NCBI GenBank assembly: GCA_938075155.1
Contig: CALJGL010000038.1
Coordinates: 1-64,000 of the forward strand
Reading direction: 5' to 3'
DNA: 64,000 nucleotides
Origin: UBA12191 sp009937185
Lineage (GTDB): Bacteria > Planctomycetota > UBA8108 > UBA1146
The position numbers were made by a program, and so were the translations under genes. Below, in pieces: positions 16,389 to 25,699 of this stretch (its first letter is position 1; the number at the start of each line of letters is the position of its first letter). The notes beneath the pieces were generated by a model, which was not told the origin of the DNA, ran no database searches, and was given only the letters and a program-made list of their open reading frames with translations.

Positions 16389-19025
16389 ATGCGCGTGAAA
16401 GAGATCCGGAAACAGTTTCTCGATTTCTTCGAGGCACGAGGGCATGAACGGGTGGCTTCGAGTCCAGTGGTTCCTCACGATGATCCGACACTGCTCTTTA
16501 CCAATGCAGGAATGAATCAGTTCAAGAGTGTCTTCACAGGAGAAGAGGTCCGGGAAACACCGAGGGCTTGCTCTTCTCAGAAGTGCATTCGTGCCGGTGG
16601 TAAGCATAACGACCTTGAAAACGTGGGGTATACCGCACGCCATCTCACCTTCTTTGAGATGCTGGGTAACTTTTCCTTTGGCGATTATTTCAAAAAGGAA
16701 GCCTGCACTTGGGCGTGGGAATTAATTACAGAAACATTTGGAATCGAAGCAGACAGACTGTGGATTTCAGTCTTTGAAGATGATGACGAAGCTCGCGAAA
16801 TTTGGCGAGATCATGTTGGCGTCTCGCCTGACCGGATTGTCGGTCTCGGGGTCAAGGACAACTTCTGGTCGATGGGAGACACCGGGCCCTGTGGGCCTTG
16901 TTCAGAACTCCACGTCGATCGGGGCGAAAGCCGATCTTGCGGCCCAAATTGTGCTTTGGGCGTTTGCGACTGTGATCGCTGGATGGAGATTTGGAATCTG
17001 GTCTTCATGCAGTTTGAGCAACGCAGTCCTGGTGACCGCATTATTTTGCCCAAGCCGAGTATTGATACAGGAATGGGTCTCGAACGCATCACCATGATTC
17101 TTCAGGACAAAGACGATGTTTACGAGACGGATCTGATGTCTCGATTGATTGAGGGTATAGGGGAAGAGACAGGGGTTGTTCCGAGAAAAGGCTCCGAAGG
17201 TATTCCTCACAGGGTGATCGCAGATCATCTGAGAAGTCTCTCTTTTGCGATAGCAGACGGAGCATTTCCTTCCAATGAAGAACGTGGATATGTACTACGT
17301 CGGATTCTTCGCCGAGCGAGTCGGTACGGGTACAAACTCGGAGTTGAGCGTCCTTTCTTATACAACTTAGTGCCCTTGCTGGCTGAAGAAATGGGAGATG
17401 CTTTTCCAGAACTGCGCAGCCGACAAGAATTGATCGTTAAGCTCATCGGTAAAGAAGAGGAACAATTCCTTAAGACTTTGAAAACGGGAATGACTCGCTT
17501 TGACGAAGAAGTCGAGCAGATGGGAACTTCAGGATCCCGTCTCTTTCCTGCCGGCGCTGCATTTTTTCTCCATGACTCTTGTGGCTTTCCCATCGATCTG
17601 ACTGAGCAGATGGCTCGCGAGGTTGAGCTCGATCTTGATCGAGGCGGCTTCGAAGATTTGATGGAGCAGCAAAGAACGCGGAGTCGGATTGGGAACAAAA
17701 TAGGAGTCGCCGTCAAAGGTGAAGATCTCGGGATGATTGAAGATCTCGGTGCTACTGACTTTGTCGGATACCACGGAGGTCGCGCAGAGGCTCAATTGTT
17801 GTCATGTACCTCAGAGGGTGATACAGGGGCCTTAGTGCTCGATAGAACTCCCTTCTACGCAGAGTCCGGTGGCCAAGTCGGCGATACAGGTCTTCTGGAG
17901 TTCGAGGGACAAAAAATACCAGTTCTAGACTGCCAGAAAAATGCAGCGGGAACCTTTGTTCACAGTGTTGATCTTTCGGGTATTGACGTGGAAGCCCTTC
18001 AAAGAGGGGTCACCATTCACGCAGAAGTCGATTTAGATCGGCGTCTTCATATTCAAAGAAACCATACGGCCACTCATTTGCTTCACGCTGCTTTGCGCCA
18101 GGTGGTGGGTGATCACGTGCAACAAAAAGGATCTCAGGTTTCACCAGAAAGACTTCGCTTTGATATCAGTCATTACGAGAAAGTTTCTCCAGAGCAATTG
18201 GCAGAAGTAGAAGGCATTGTTCAGGGCTGGATTCTTCGCGATCAAGAGGTCGTTATACATTCGGATGTTCCCATCGACGCAGCGAAGGATCGTGGAGCGA
18301 TGGCTCTCTTTGGAGAAAAGTATGGCGACCGAGTGAGGATGGTAGAGATCGGAGATTTCTCTGTTGAGCTTTGTGGTGGTATCCACTGCAATAATACAGG
18401 AGAGATTGGGCCGATGATGATCACGGGCGAGGGAAGTGTCTCTTCTGGAGTCAGAAGAATCGAAGCGCTCACCGGACTCGAAGGTGGTCGTCGAGTTCGG
18501 GAAGGTGAAGATCTGATCCAGGATCTCGCCCGAATTCTTCGAAGCTCCCGAGAGGAGCTGGGTGATCGCATCGCCAGTTTGATCAAAGAAAATAAAGATC
18601 TCAAAGATGGAAAAGGATCAGCGGGTCCTGTCCGGGATTTGTTGGCCGATCTAGATGGCGGTCATGGAGATCGGATTTCTGCAGGTGAAGCAGAAGTCGT
18701 CAGGGCGTGCTGGAAAGATGCACCACAGGAGCAGCTTCTCGTGGTGGCGGACGCATTGAAAAGACGCCAAGGAGCCCGTGGGTTCATTCTGGCTTCGGCA
18801 GGCTCAGACGGGGTGAAATTCGTCGTGGGCACTTCTGAGTCGGTCCCAAAAGGACAAGTTCATTGCGGGAAAGTGGCCAAATTAGGCTCTGGAATCCTCG
18901 GCGGTGGCGGCGGCGGAAGGCCGGATATGGCTCAGGCGGGGGGTAAGGACCTCGATAAGCTCGATGAGGCCCTCGAAGCCATGGCTTCCGAACTGGTCAA
19001 TGCTCTTTCAGGAATTGCTCAGTGA
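16389..19025 (+). CDS. alaS: Alanyl-tRNA synthetase
   Basis: This enzyme charges tRNA-Ala with alanine and edits mischarged Ser/Gly. The catalytic domain (about 1-240) has FLDFFEARGHE, FTNAGMNQFK and CGPCSELHVD. The tRNA recognition domain is followed by the editing domain, with the zinc site H559, H563 (NHTATH) and C662, H666 (CGGIH). The C-Ala domain ends with a Gly-rich segment (residues 837-842 are Gly) and GGGGGGRPDMAQAGG, as expected. Length (878 residues) is normal. ATG at 16389 is chosen, with GGAAGAG 8 bp upstream, although an in-frame GTG lies at 16380. Confidence 0.97.
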   Translation: MRVKEIRKQFLDFFEARGHERVASSPVVPHDDPTLLFTNAGMNQFKSVFTGEEVRETPRACSSQKCIRAGGKHNDLENVGYTARHLTFFEMLGNFSFGDYFKKEACTWAWELITETFGIEADRLWISVFEDDDEAREIWRDHVGVSPDRIVGLGVKDNFWSMGDTGPCGPCSELHVDRGESRSCGPNCALGVCDCDRWMEIWNLVFMQFEQRSPGDRIILPKPSIDTGMGLERITMILQDKDDVYETDLMSRLIEGIGEETGVVPRKGSEGIPHRVIADHLRSLSFAIADGAFPSNEERGYVLRRILRRASRYGYKLGVERPFLYNLVPLLAEEMGDAFPELRSRQELIVKLIGKEEEQFLKTLKTGMTRFDEEVEQMGTSGSRLFPAGAAFFLHDSCGFPIDLTEQMAREVELDLDRGGFEDLMEQQRTRSRIGNKIGVAVKGEDLGMIEDLGATDFVGYHGGRAEAQLLSCTSEGDTGALVLDRTPFYAESGGQVGDTGLLEFEGQKIPVLDCQKNAAGTFVHSVDLSGIDVEALQRGVTIHAEVDLDRRLHIQRNHTATHLLHAALRQVVGDHVQQKGSQVSPERLRFDISHYEKVSPEQLAEVEGIVQGWILRDQEVVIHSDVPIDAAKDRGAMALFGEKYGDRVRMVEIGDFSVELCGGIHCNNTGEIGPMMITGEGSVSSGVRRIEALTGLEGGRRVREGEDLIQDLARILRSSREELGDRIASLIKENKDLKDGKGSAGPVRDLLADLDGGHGDRISAGEAEVVRACWKDAPQEQLLVVADALKRRQGARGFILASAGSDGVKFVVGTSESVPKGQVHCGKVAKLGSGILGGGGGGRPDMAQAGGKDLDKLDEALEAMASELVNALSGIAQ

Positions 19026-19180
19026 CCTCGTCGGATGTTCTTGACCAATTTGCACCGCACTTTTAACATCAGGGCTTGATCGGGAATGAGCCCCGGGGAG
19101 AATCCCCTATAGGTGGCTTTCCTTTTGAACCAAATGTAAAAAGTTGAGTGCTAAGCACCAGAGATCACGGAGCGAGACCG

Positions 19181-19363
19181 ATGGCAGTCCCACAGCGTAA
19201 GACAAACCAAGCCCGTAAGCGTAAGCGCAGGGCGCACGATGCCGTCAGGCCGATTCGTCACACCAAATGCACCCGTTGTAATTCACTCACGTTGCCACAC
19301 AGTATTTGTGACGTTTGTGGAACCTATCGGGGCCGTGCACTTCTGGCAGTAGAAGACTTCTAA
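19181..19363 (+). CDS. rpmF: 50S ribosomal protein L32
   Basis: A 60-residue basic protein beginning MAVPQRKTNQARKRKRR, with the four zinc-binding cysteines of the C+ form (C30, C33, C43, C46). The ATG at 19181 with GGAG 8 bp upstream gives the conserved N-terminus; an in-frame ATG at 19148 would add eleven unrelated residues. rpmF next to plsX and fab genes is a widespread arrangement that links ribosome and membrane-lipid synthesis. The usual upstream DUF177 gene is absent and alaS takes its place. Confidence 0.97.
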   Translation: MAVPQRKTNQARKRKRRAHDAVRPIRHTKCTRCNSLTLPHSICDVCGTYRGRALLAVEDF

Positions 19364-19386
19364 ATCCCAGAGTTAAATCCCAGAGT
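19361..19386 (+). repeat. 13-bp tandem direct repeat between rpmF and plsX
   Basis: TAAATCCCAGAGT occurs twice head to tail (19361-19373, 19374-19386). The first copy starts with the rpmF stop codon. The second runs into the plsX SD (GGGAG at 19387). It may be a recent duplication of the junction. Confidence 0.85.
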
Positions 19387-19395
19387 GGGAGTGAC

Positions 19396-20448
19396 ATGCC
19401 TCTGATCGCAGTCGACGCCATGGGCGGCGATACAGTCCCCTCCGTTCCCGTTAAGGGAGCATTCCGCGCATTGCAAGAAAACTCTGATCTTCAAGTTGTC
19501 CTTGTGGGTCCTGAAGATCAGGTGATTCCTGAGATCGAATCATGTGGTGGACTCTCCGATAGAATGAAGTTCCTGCATGCTCCTCAATGGGTGACCATGG
19601 ATGAGTCTCCCGTAGAAGCATTGCGGGGCAAACCTGAATCGTCATTGAATGCCATCGTCAATATGCAGAAGGAAAGATCCGTTCAGGGAATCTTTTCTGC
19701 TGGGAACACTGGCGCATTTGTTGCGGCCTGTTCGATTCATCTTCGATTACTTGAGGGCATCCGCCGTCCGGCGATCGCTTTACCGATGCCTCGTGGAGAG
19801 TCACCTGTGATTCTTTGTGATGGAGGCGCGAATGTTGAGAGTCGTCCCCTTCACCTGCTTCACAATGCAGTGATGTCGTCCACATTCTTAAAAAGTGTGT
19901 ACAGTGTGGAGTCTCCCAGAATCGGCCTTCTCAATGTCGGATCTGAACGAGACAAGGGCCACGCTCTTGCCAAAGAAACTTATGGCCTTCTCTCTGATAG
20001 TGGACTGAACTTCCAGGGAAATGTCGAAGGCAACGATCTCTACAACACCTCTCTGGACGTCATTGTATGTGACGGATTTACAGGGAACGTGATTCTGAAA
20101 TCCTCTGAGGGGCTCGCCAGCTTTATTTTCTCGACCATCGCACGAGAGCTGACCCGAGAATCCTCCTCTGGCATCGATTTGGGTCCATTCAAGGAAATGA
20201 TCTCCTCAGGTTTGCAGCGTATTGCCAGCCATTTCGATTATGCAGAGTATGGGGGAGCTCCACTGTTGGGGCCTCGTGGAGTTTGTACGATCGGGCATGG
20301 CAAGAGTGACGAGAAGGCTGTCTGCAATGCGATCGGTTGGACTCTCAAAATGATCGAATCCGGTATTGAAGCGGATTTGGTTCAATCCGTTGCTGAAGTC
20401 ACTTCGCGAATCGAATCTTGTAACCCTGATTCCGAGCAACAAGTCTGA
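19396..20448 (+). CDS. plsX: Phosphate acyltransferase PlsX
   Basis: This enzyme converts acyl-ACP and phosphate to acyl-phosphate, the first step of phospholipid synthesis in the PlsX/PlsY route. The family N-terminus MPLIAVDAMGGDTVPSVPV and internal motifs (MDESPVEALRGKPESSL, GNTGAF, CDGGANVE, DGFTGNVILKSSEGLA) are all present over 350 residues. The start at 19396 follows GGGAG closely; the upstream in-frame ATG lies inside rpmF. It is cytosolic and peripheral to the membrane, and part of the rpmF-plsX-fab unit. Confidence 0.96.
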   Translation: MPLIAVDAMGGDTVPSVPVKGAFRALQENSDLQVVLVGPEDQVIPEIESCGGLSDRMKFLHAPQWVTMDESPVEALRGKPESSLNAIVNMQKERSVQGIFSAGNTGAFVAACSIHLRLLEGIRRPAIALPMPRGESPVILCDGGANVESRPLHLLHNAVMSSTFLKSVYSVESPRIGLLNVGSERDKGHALAKETYGLLSDSGLNFQGNVEGNDLYNTSLDVIVCDGFTGNVILKSSEGLASFIFSTIARELTRESSSGIDLGPFKEMISSGLQRIASHFDYAEYGGAPLLGPRGVCTIGHGKSDEKAVCNAIGWTLKMIESGIEADLVQSVAEVTSRIESCNPDSEQQV

Positions 20449-20492
20449 CATTCCCTGTTTCTCAAAGTCATCTTGGTTAAAGGCGAGGATCA

Positions 20493-21461
20493 ATGAATCA
20501 ACGTTTCAATTCAGAATCTTCTCGAGCCGTTCTATTCCCGGGACAAGGAAGTCAGTTCGTGGGAATGGCACAAGATCTTGTCGAGAGTGAGACCCTAGCC
20601 AGGGATCTTTTTCAGACCGCAGGAGACTTGATGGGTTGCGACCTTGTGAGTCTCTGCAGCAACGGTCCGCAGGAAGCGCTCAATGCTACGGATATCAGCC
20701 AACCCGCCATCTTCGTCTCCTCAATGGCAGCCCTCGCTGTGATAGAAAACTCTGGAGGCGCAGCTTTGGTCGAATCGAGAGCAACCGCAGGGCTTTCTCT
20801 GGGCGAATATAGTGCTCTCGTCTACAGCGGCGCCCTGACCTTTGAAGACGCGTTGAAGGTAGTGGTCGCTAGAGGACGAGCGATGCAGGAAGCCTGTGAC
20901 AAGACCGAGGGGACGATGGCTTCCATATTGGGTATTGACCTCAGTACAGTCAGGGAAGCGGTAGAAGAAGCCTCTGGTGAAGGCATCGTGGCGGTCGCCA
21001 ATGTCAATGCGACCACACAAATCGTCATCAGTGGTGAAAAGGCGGCAGTCGAGCGAGCGGGAGAACTCGCTCAGGAAAAAGGCGCTCGTAGGGTGATTCC
21101 CCTAGAAGTTGCCGGAGCTTATCACTCGCCACTCATGTCTTCTGCCACGGAAACCCTCAGGCCTATACTGGCTGAGTTGAAGATCAATACTCCTGTTGTT
21201 CCCTTCTATGCAAATGTCTCTGGATCGAGGGTCTCTGACCCAGAAGAGATACGAGCGGGTTTGATTCGCCAAGTGGAGTCTCCAGTTCTTTGGGAGCCGA
21301 CACTTCAGAGTCTCGTCTCTGAAGGAATGTCAGAAGTATTAGAGCCGGGTCCTGGAAAAGTAGTGGCGGGATTGGTTCGACAGGTCGACCGTGGAATCCC
21401 TACGAGATCTGTATTGGGCAAGGAAAGTATTGAGCAACTGCTGGAAGGAACCGTGTCATGA
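20493..21461 (+). CDS. fabD: Malonyl-CoA:ACP transacylase
   Basis: This enzyme moves malonyl from CoA to ACP to supply fatty-acid elongation. The GQGSQFVGM oxyanion loop, the nucleophile S102 in GLSLGEYSAL, the malonate-binding Arg in VVARGRAMQ and the catalytic His in AGAYHSPLM are all visible. The length, 322 residues, is normal. An SD (GAGG) lies 6 bp before the ATG. The stop overlaps fabG by 4 bp. No fabH lies between plsX and fabD, unlike many bacteria. Confidence 0.96.
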   Translation: MNQRFNSESSRAVLFPGQGSQFVGMAQDLVESETLARDLFQTAGDLMGCDLVSLCSNGPQEALNATDISQPAIFVSSMAALAVIENSGGAALVESRATAGLSLGEYSALVYSGALTFEDALKVVVARGRAMQEACDKTEGTMASILGIDLSTVREAVEEASGEGIVAVANVNATTQIVISGEKAAVERAGELAQEKGARRVIPLEVAGAYHSPLMSSATETLRPILAELKINTPVVPFYANVSGSRVSDPEEIRAGLIRQVESPVLWEPTLQSLVSEGMSEVLEPGPGKVVAGLVRQVDRGIPTRSVLGKESIEQLLEGTVS

Positions 21462-22192
21462 TGGATTTCAAGGATAGAACAGTCATCGTCACTGGTGGAA
21501 CTCGCGGTATAGGTAAAGCGGTTGCCAAAGCCTTTGCGGGTGCAGGTGCCGTAGTTGTGATTACTGGGCGCAATGAAGAGCAGGCTAAAAAAGTGGCCAG
21601 CGAGTTGGACGGAAATGTCCATGGACTCGCATTAGATATTTCTAATCCCACCAGTGTCAGCGAGTTTTTCCCAGCAGCCATAGAGCTTCTTGGAGGCATC
21701 GATATTCTCGTTGCGAACGCCGGTATCACTCGAGATAAATTGGTGATGGCCACTCGTGATGAGGATTGGGATGATGTGATCTCAACGAATCTTCGTGGAA
21801 CATTTTTATGTGCCCGCGAAGTGATTCGCCCCATGATAAAAAAGAGATCTGGTCGAATTATCGCCATCACGAGCGTCATTGGCCTGACGGGAAATCCCGG
21901 TCAGGGGAACTACGCGGCGAGCAAGGCGGGAGTCATCGGGTTCGTCAAATCCCTAGCCCAAGAGGTGGCCAGCCGAAATATCACCGTAAATGCGGTCGCT
22001 CCCGGAATGATTGCCACGGATATGTCAGCAGATATCTCGGATCAAGCCAAGGAGGCGATCGAGGGGAGAATTCCTGCCCGAAGATCCGGAACTCCTGATG
22101 AGGTGGCGGCTTCCGTACTCTTCCTGGCCAGCGATTCAGCCTCATATATCACTGGAGAGACCCTGAGAGTCGATGGTGGATTAGCCTGTTAG
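21458..22192 (+). CDS. fabG: 3-oxoacyl-ACP reductase
   Basis: An NADPH-dependent short-chain reductase of fatty-acid elongation; 244 residues. The cofactor loop TGGTRGIGKAVA (about 12-23), the NAGIT motif, and the catalytic Ser (ITSVIG), Tyr and Lys (GNYAASKAG) are intact, and the C-terminus ends in ITGETLRVDGGLAC as in true FabG. The ATGA overlap with fabD shows translational coupling. A 183-bp gap follows before acpP, with only weak hairpins. Confidence 0.95.
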   Translation: MMDFKDRTVIVTGGTRGIGKAVAKAFAGAGAVVVITGRNEEQAKKVASELDGNVHGLALDISNPTSVSEFFPAAIELLGGIDILVANAGITRDKLVMATRDEDWDDVISTNLRGTFLCAREVIRPMIKKRSGRIIAITSVIGLTGNPGQGNYAASKAGVIGFVKSLAQEVASRNITVNAVAPGMIATDMSADISDQAKEAIEGRIPARRSGTPDEVAASVLFLASDSASYITGETLRVDGGLAC

Positions 22193-22375
22193 ATGTAATT
22201 CTGACTGGACGAATTCTTGCTGTTGCATAGAATCTAAACCCGGAATGGTTGCTGTTGCTCCCATTTCGTTCACCCGGAGTGGGGCTGTTCCCATTTTACT
22301 CGGGGTTGTCGCTGAACTGAGTCACTACTGCAAATCCCCTCTTCAACCAATAGGGGGCGAGAGAAGGAGGTACTG

Positions 22376-22615
22376 ATGAGCGTCGGAGATCAAGTCAAAG
22401 ACATTATCGCCGAAGAACTCGGTATGGACCGCGAAAAGGTAAAGGATGAGGCCGTATTGCAAACCGATTTGGGTGCAGACAGTCTCGACATTGTAGAACT
22501 TGTCATGAAGCTTGAAGATAGCTTTTCGATGAAGATTCCGGATGAGGAAGCAGAAACCCTTAAGACTGTGGGAGATGCGATATCCTACATCGAGAAAAAC
22601 TCGAATCAGGTTTAG
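22376..22615 (+). CDS. acpP: Acyl carrier protein
   Basis: A 79-residue acidic four-helix protein. The phosphopantetheine attachment serine is S36 in GADSLDIVEL. The SD AAGGAGG, 5 bp before the ATG, is the strongest in the window, which fits the high expression expected of ACP. It carries the growing acyl chain for FabD, FabG and FabF encoded around it. Confidence 0.97.
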   Translation: MSVGDQVKDIIAEELGMDREKVKDEAVLQTDLGADSLDIVELVMKLEDSFSMKIPDEEAETLKTVGDAISYIEKNSNQV

Positions 22616-22639
22616 TCGCTCCATCGGAGGTATATCCAG

Positions 22640-23881
22640 ATGAGCAAGAGAAGAGTTGTTATTACAGGAATTGGCGTGGTCTCTCCCATTGGGAATGACC
22701 TCGCTACTTTCTGGAATGGGATCCTTGAAGGCCGCAACGGCGTCGGGTTGATATCACAGTTTGACCCCGAAGGTTTTCGAACTCGTTTCGCGATGGAGGT
22801 GAAGGACTTTGATCCTTCGTCTCGTGTCGACAGAAAGACTACGCGTCTACTCGATAAGTTTTCTCTCTACGCGCTTTATGCCGCGGGGGAAGCTGTCGAG
22901 GATAGTGGCTTGGATCCTTCAAAAGCGCCCGATCGGTACGGTGTGATCACCGGCTCCGGAATCGGAGGCATCCTTGAGATGGAGCAGCAGGCAAATATTC
23001 TAAGGGAGCGAGGCCCTAGTAGGGTGTCCCCCTTCTTCATTCCGAAGATGATCATCAATGCTGCAGCCGGACAGATTGCTATTGCCCACGGATTCAAAGG
23101 GATGAATTTCGCTACCGTGTCTGCATGTGCTTCTAGTCAGCACGCTCTCGGTATCGCTCTTGACATGATTCGAGCCGATCGCTGTGACGCAATCCTCGCA
23201 GGGGGAAGCGAAGCTTCGGTGACACCCGTGAGTATTGCTGGTTTCTGTGCATTGAAAGCCATGTCGACTCGCAATGACGAATACCAGACTGCGATGAGGC
23301 CATTTCAGGCCAGTCGTGATGGTTTTGTCATGGGCGAGGGGGGCTGCATGTTCATGTTTGAAGAACTCGAACATGCGCGTAAGCGCGGAGCGGAAATATA
23401 CTGCGAAGTTCTCGGTTTTGGAGCTACGGATGATGCCTTTCACATGACTGCTCCCGATCCGGAAGCGGCCATGGCTCAAGAAGCGATGCGGTTGGCTTTG
23501 GTCGATGGCGGACGCAATACTGATGAAGTGAACTACATCAATGCTCATGGAACTTCGACTCCTCTGAATGATGTGATGGAACAGTACGCCGTGCGTAAGC
23601 TGTTGGGAGCAAATTCAGATAAGGTGATGATGAGCTCGACGAAATCCCAGGTGGGTCACCTTCTGGGAGCTTCCGGTGCTGTTGAGTTGGCGGCTGTTGC
23701 TGTTGGTATCAAAGAGGGAGTTGTTCCCGCCACCATCAATCAAATCGACCCAGACCCCGAATGTCCTCTGGATACGGTTCCGAATGAACCCAGAGAAGCT
23801 CAGATCGAAGTTGCACTATCCAATTCGTTTGGGTTCGGAGGCCATGATGCTTGCCTTTGTGTCGGTCGTTTTAAAGACTGA
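22640..23881 (+). CDS. fabF: 3-oxoacyl-ACP synthase II
   Basis: A condensing enzyme of chain elongation; 413 residues. The Cys-His-His triad is complete: C163 in SACASSQHALG, His in NAHGTSTPLND (about 304) and His in VGHLLGASG (about 339). The N-terminus RRVVITGIGVVSPIG and the C-terminal NSFGFGGHDACL loop fit the KAS II family. It lies 24 bp after acpP with GGAGG upstream, in the standard acpP-fabF order. It may have to cover initiation if fabH is not elsewhere. Confidence 0.96.
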   Translation: MSKRRVVITGIGVVSPIGNDLATFWNGILEGRNGVGLISQFDPEGFRTRFAMEVKDFDPSSRVDRKTTRLLDKFSLYALYAAGEAVEDSGLDPSKAPDRYGVITGSGIGGILEMEQQANILRERGPSRVSPFFIPKMIINAAAGQIAIAHGFKGMNFATVSACASSQHALGIALDMIRADRCDAILAGGSEASVTPVSIAGFCALKAMSTRNDEYQTAMRPFQASRDGFVMGEGGCMFMFEELEHARKRGAEIYCEVLGFGATDDAFHMTAPDPEAAMAQEAMRLALVDGGRNTDEVNYINAHGTSTPLNDVMEQYAVRKLLGANSDKVMMSSTKSQVGHLLGASGAVELAAVAVGIKEGVVPATINQIDPDPECPLDTVPNEPREAQIEVALSNSFGFGGHDACLCVGRFKD

Positions 23882-23925
23882 TACCCCACTCGACTCTTAT
23901 TGAAAAAACTTCGAAAGGTTTTTAC

Positions 23926-24879
23926 ATGACAACTCAATCCGGTCCCGTCTTGATTTCAGATCCATTGCCTGAAGCCACTGCCGAAATTTTGAGAAGTGTT
24001 GGCCTCGAAGTCATCGTGGGTGCGGATCAGCTCGACAGTAGTCTTCCTGAAATATCAGGTTGGATATTGCGATCCGGTACTCAAATCACGCGTGAGTTGT
24101 TGGAGAAAGCTCCGAACTTGAAGTGCATATGCCGTGCGGGCGCAGGCGTCGATAACATCGATTGCGATGCGGCCGCTGAAATGGGTGTTCAGGTGATGAA
24201 TACTCCGGCAGCAAACTCGAATGCTGCTGCGGAGCATGCCGTGGGGTTGCTCTTTGCAGTCGCTCGCAATGTGGGTCAGGGTCATCTCGGGATGAGCCAG
24301 GGTGGCTGGGATCGCAAACAACTCGTGGGCGTTGAACTTGAAGGAAAGACGCTCGTTGTGGTTGGTATGGGCAAGATTGGACAGCGAGTCTGTCGCAAGG
24401 CCAGTGGAGTCGGCATGACAGTTATTGGCTGTGATCCTTTTGTTGAAGCAGAAGTGTGTCAGAAAAATGGAGCAACCCTCGCTCCTTTGGAGAATGCGCT
24501 TTCACAGGCAGATTTCATTTCTCTGCATCCGCCACTGAACGATCATACTCGTGGAATGGTGAATGAAGAGTTTCTGAACCAATGCAAGCCGGGTGTTCGA
24601 ATCGTCAATGTGAGTCGTGGACCCGTGATTGATTCCGCAGCACTGCTGAAAGCTCTCGATAATGGCCAAGTTGCCGGTGCTGGACTCGATGTATTCGTGG
24701 AGGAACCGCCGGCTGTTGACGACCCTCTCCGGTCGCACCCGGGCGTTCTGTGCACACCGCACTTAGGAGCGTCGACTGTGGAAGCTCAGGACAATGTCGG
24801 GCTTCAGTCAGCTAGTCAAGTCGCCGCATTCCTTCTTGAGGGTCAGGTTCAGCATCCTGTGAACGAGCCTAAGAGTTAG
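23926..24879 (+). CDS. D-2-hydroxyacid dehydrogenase (short SerA-like)
   Basis: An NAD-dependent dehydrogenase of 317 residues. The Rossmann loop is GMGKIG (147-152). Catalytic residues are R231 (NVSRGPVID), Glu at 259-260 and H279 (CTPHLGAST). The substrate domain has RAGAGVDNID and NTPAANSNAAAEHAVGLL, very like 3-phosphoglycerate dehydrogenase, but there is no C-terminal ACT or ASB regulatory domain. It could start serine synthesis without feedback control, or act on another 2-hydroxyacid. It follows fabF by 44 bp on the same strand. Confidence 0.85.
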   Translation: MTTQSGPVLISDPLPEATAEILRSVGLEVIVGADQLDSSLPEISGWILRSGTQITRELLEKAPNLKCICRAGAGVDNIDCDAAAEMGVQVMNTPAANSNAAAEHAVGLLFAVARNVGQGHLGMSQGGWDRKQLVGVELEGKTLVVVGMGKIGQRVCRKASGVGMTVIGCDPFVEAEVCQKNGATLAPLENALSQADFISLHPPLNDHTRGMVNEEFLNQCKPGVRIVNVSRGPVIDSAALLKALDNGQVAGAGLDVFVEEPPAVDDPLRSHPGVLCTPHLGASTVEAQDNVGLQSASQVAAFLLEGQVQHPVNEPKS

Positions 24880-24910
24880 ATCTTTGGTTCGGCGCTGATT
24901 TCTGAATTTT

Positions 24911-25591
24911 TTATGAATCCTGATCACTCCCAGGCGTAGATGTTTCTTCTCTTCTGGGAGGAAGGTCATGTTGGAAATCTATAGGATAGAGTGAGTCGAT
25001 TCGCTTGAGCACCTTTTCGGCGTCTTCATTCCGTCGTTGCCGATGACTCATGATGAAGAGTTGAGCTCGCAAGGTATGTTCATGTGCTGATCCCCGGTCA
25101 AGAATCTCGTCCAATACGTGGCAGTGATAGAGTGCTCGCGTATTTTCATTGCAAGCGAGTGAAAGCTCTAACGCTTTCAGGTGAAGGATAGGGTCGAGAG
25201 GGGCCGCGGCGAACTGCCTCTCTATTTTTTCCAGTTTTCTCAAACAGGATTCCGGGCGTCTATTGTTGAGACGTGTTCTCCACCGCCAAAGCCATGGACT
25301 CCTGTCTCTGCTCATTCGTGAATCGGGATTGTTCAAGCGCCGAAATGCCGGCCACATGAACATCAATGTCCCCAGTGAAAAGAGACCGAAAATCGGTAAT
25401 GGCGGACGGAGGCGGAACAGGATCAGGCAAAGAACCGCAAATATTGCAATGAGTCCGCTCAGGATGAATGAGCGTGAGTTTTTTTTGCGAGCCAGTTCCG
25501 GGTCGTAGTCGAGAGCCATCAGAACAAGCATACCCACCATGGAGCATACCAAGGAAGCGGTCAGAGCCAGGCCCACAGATGGCAACATCAT
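24911..25591 (-). CDS. Membrane protein with a TPR-like C-terminus, function unknown
   Basis: A 226-residue protein. Three hydrophobic segments (about 5-27, 43-62 and 67-83) are followed by a basic linker and a soluble helical part with TPR-like helix pairs (about 130-205; ALELSLACNENTRALYHCHVLDEIL). Two or three start codons follow GGAGGA closely (ATG at 25591 and 25588); the exact one is uncertain. It is convergent with the dehydrogenase gene, 31 bp away, and downstream of purF on the minus strand. No known family is recognised. Confidence 0.65.
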   Translation of the reverse strand: MMLPSVGLALTASLVCSMVGMLVLMALDYDPELARKKNSRSFILSGLIAIFAVLCLILFRLRPPLPIFGLFSLGTLMFMWPAFRRLNNPDSRMSRDRSPWLWRWRTRLNNRRPESCLRKLEKIERQFAAAPLDPILHLKALELSLACNENTRALYHCHVLDEILDRGSAHEHTLRAQLFIMSHRQRRNEDAEKVLKRIDSLYPIDFQHDLPPRREETSTPGSDQDS

Positions 25592-25620
25592 TCCTCCAGA
25601 GAATAGTCGTTGCTAGTAGA

Positions 25621-25699
25621 GTCAGTGTGAAAGGGGGTCGAACCCAAACTTATATCGAAATTAAAAGCCAAGTTTCGAGTTAGAATCCCCAACACTGAC
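25621..25699. other. 79-bp element with 8-bp terminal inverted repeats
   Basis: The ends GTCAGTGT (25621-25628) and ACACTGAC (25692-25699) are perfect inverted repeats, and an inner pair TCGAAA/TTTCGA occurs. Read on the minus strand it contains GGGTTCGACCCCC and CTTTTAA, which resemble tRNA T-arm and anticodon loops, but no cloverleaf folds. It lies between purF and the membrane/TPR gene. Function unknown; it could be a structured leader or a decayed tRNA-like element. Confidence 0.4.

Noticed and set aside
17225..17716. Long minus-strand open frame inside alaS
   Set aside because: It is a Ser/Arg-rich shadow of the conserved alaS frame with no SD or recognisable family.
19148..19180. Longer N-terminus for rpmF
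   Set aside because: L32 begins MAVPQ in all bacteria I know, and that ATG (19181) has the SD.
25621..25699. tRNA gene
   Set aside because: Acceptor-like ends and a TTCGA loop are present, but no D-arm or anticodon stem pairs and the T-stem does not close on either strand. It is kept only as an unexplained structured element.
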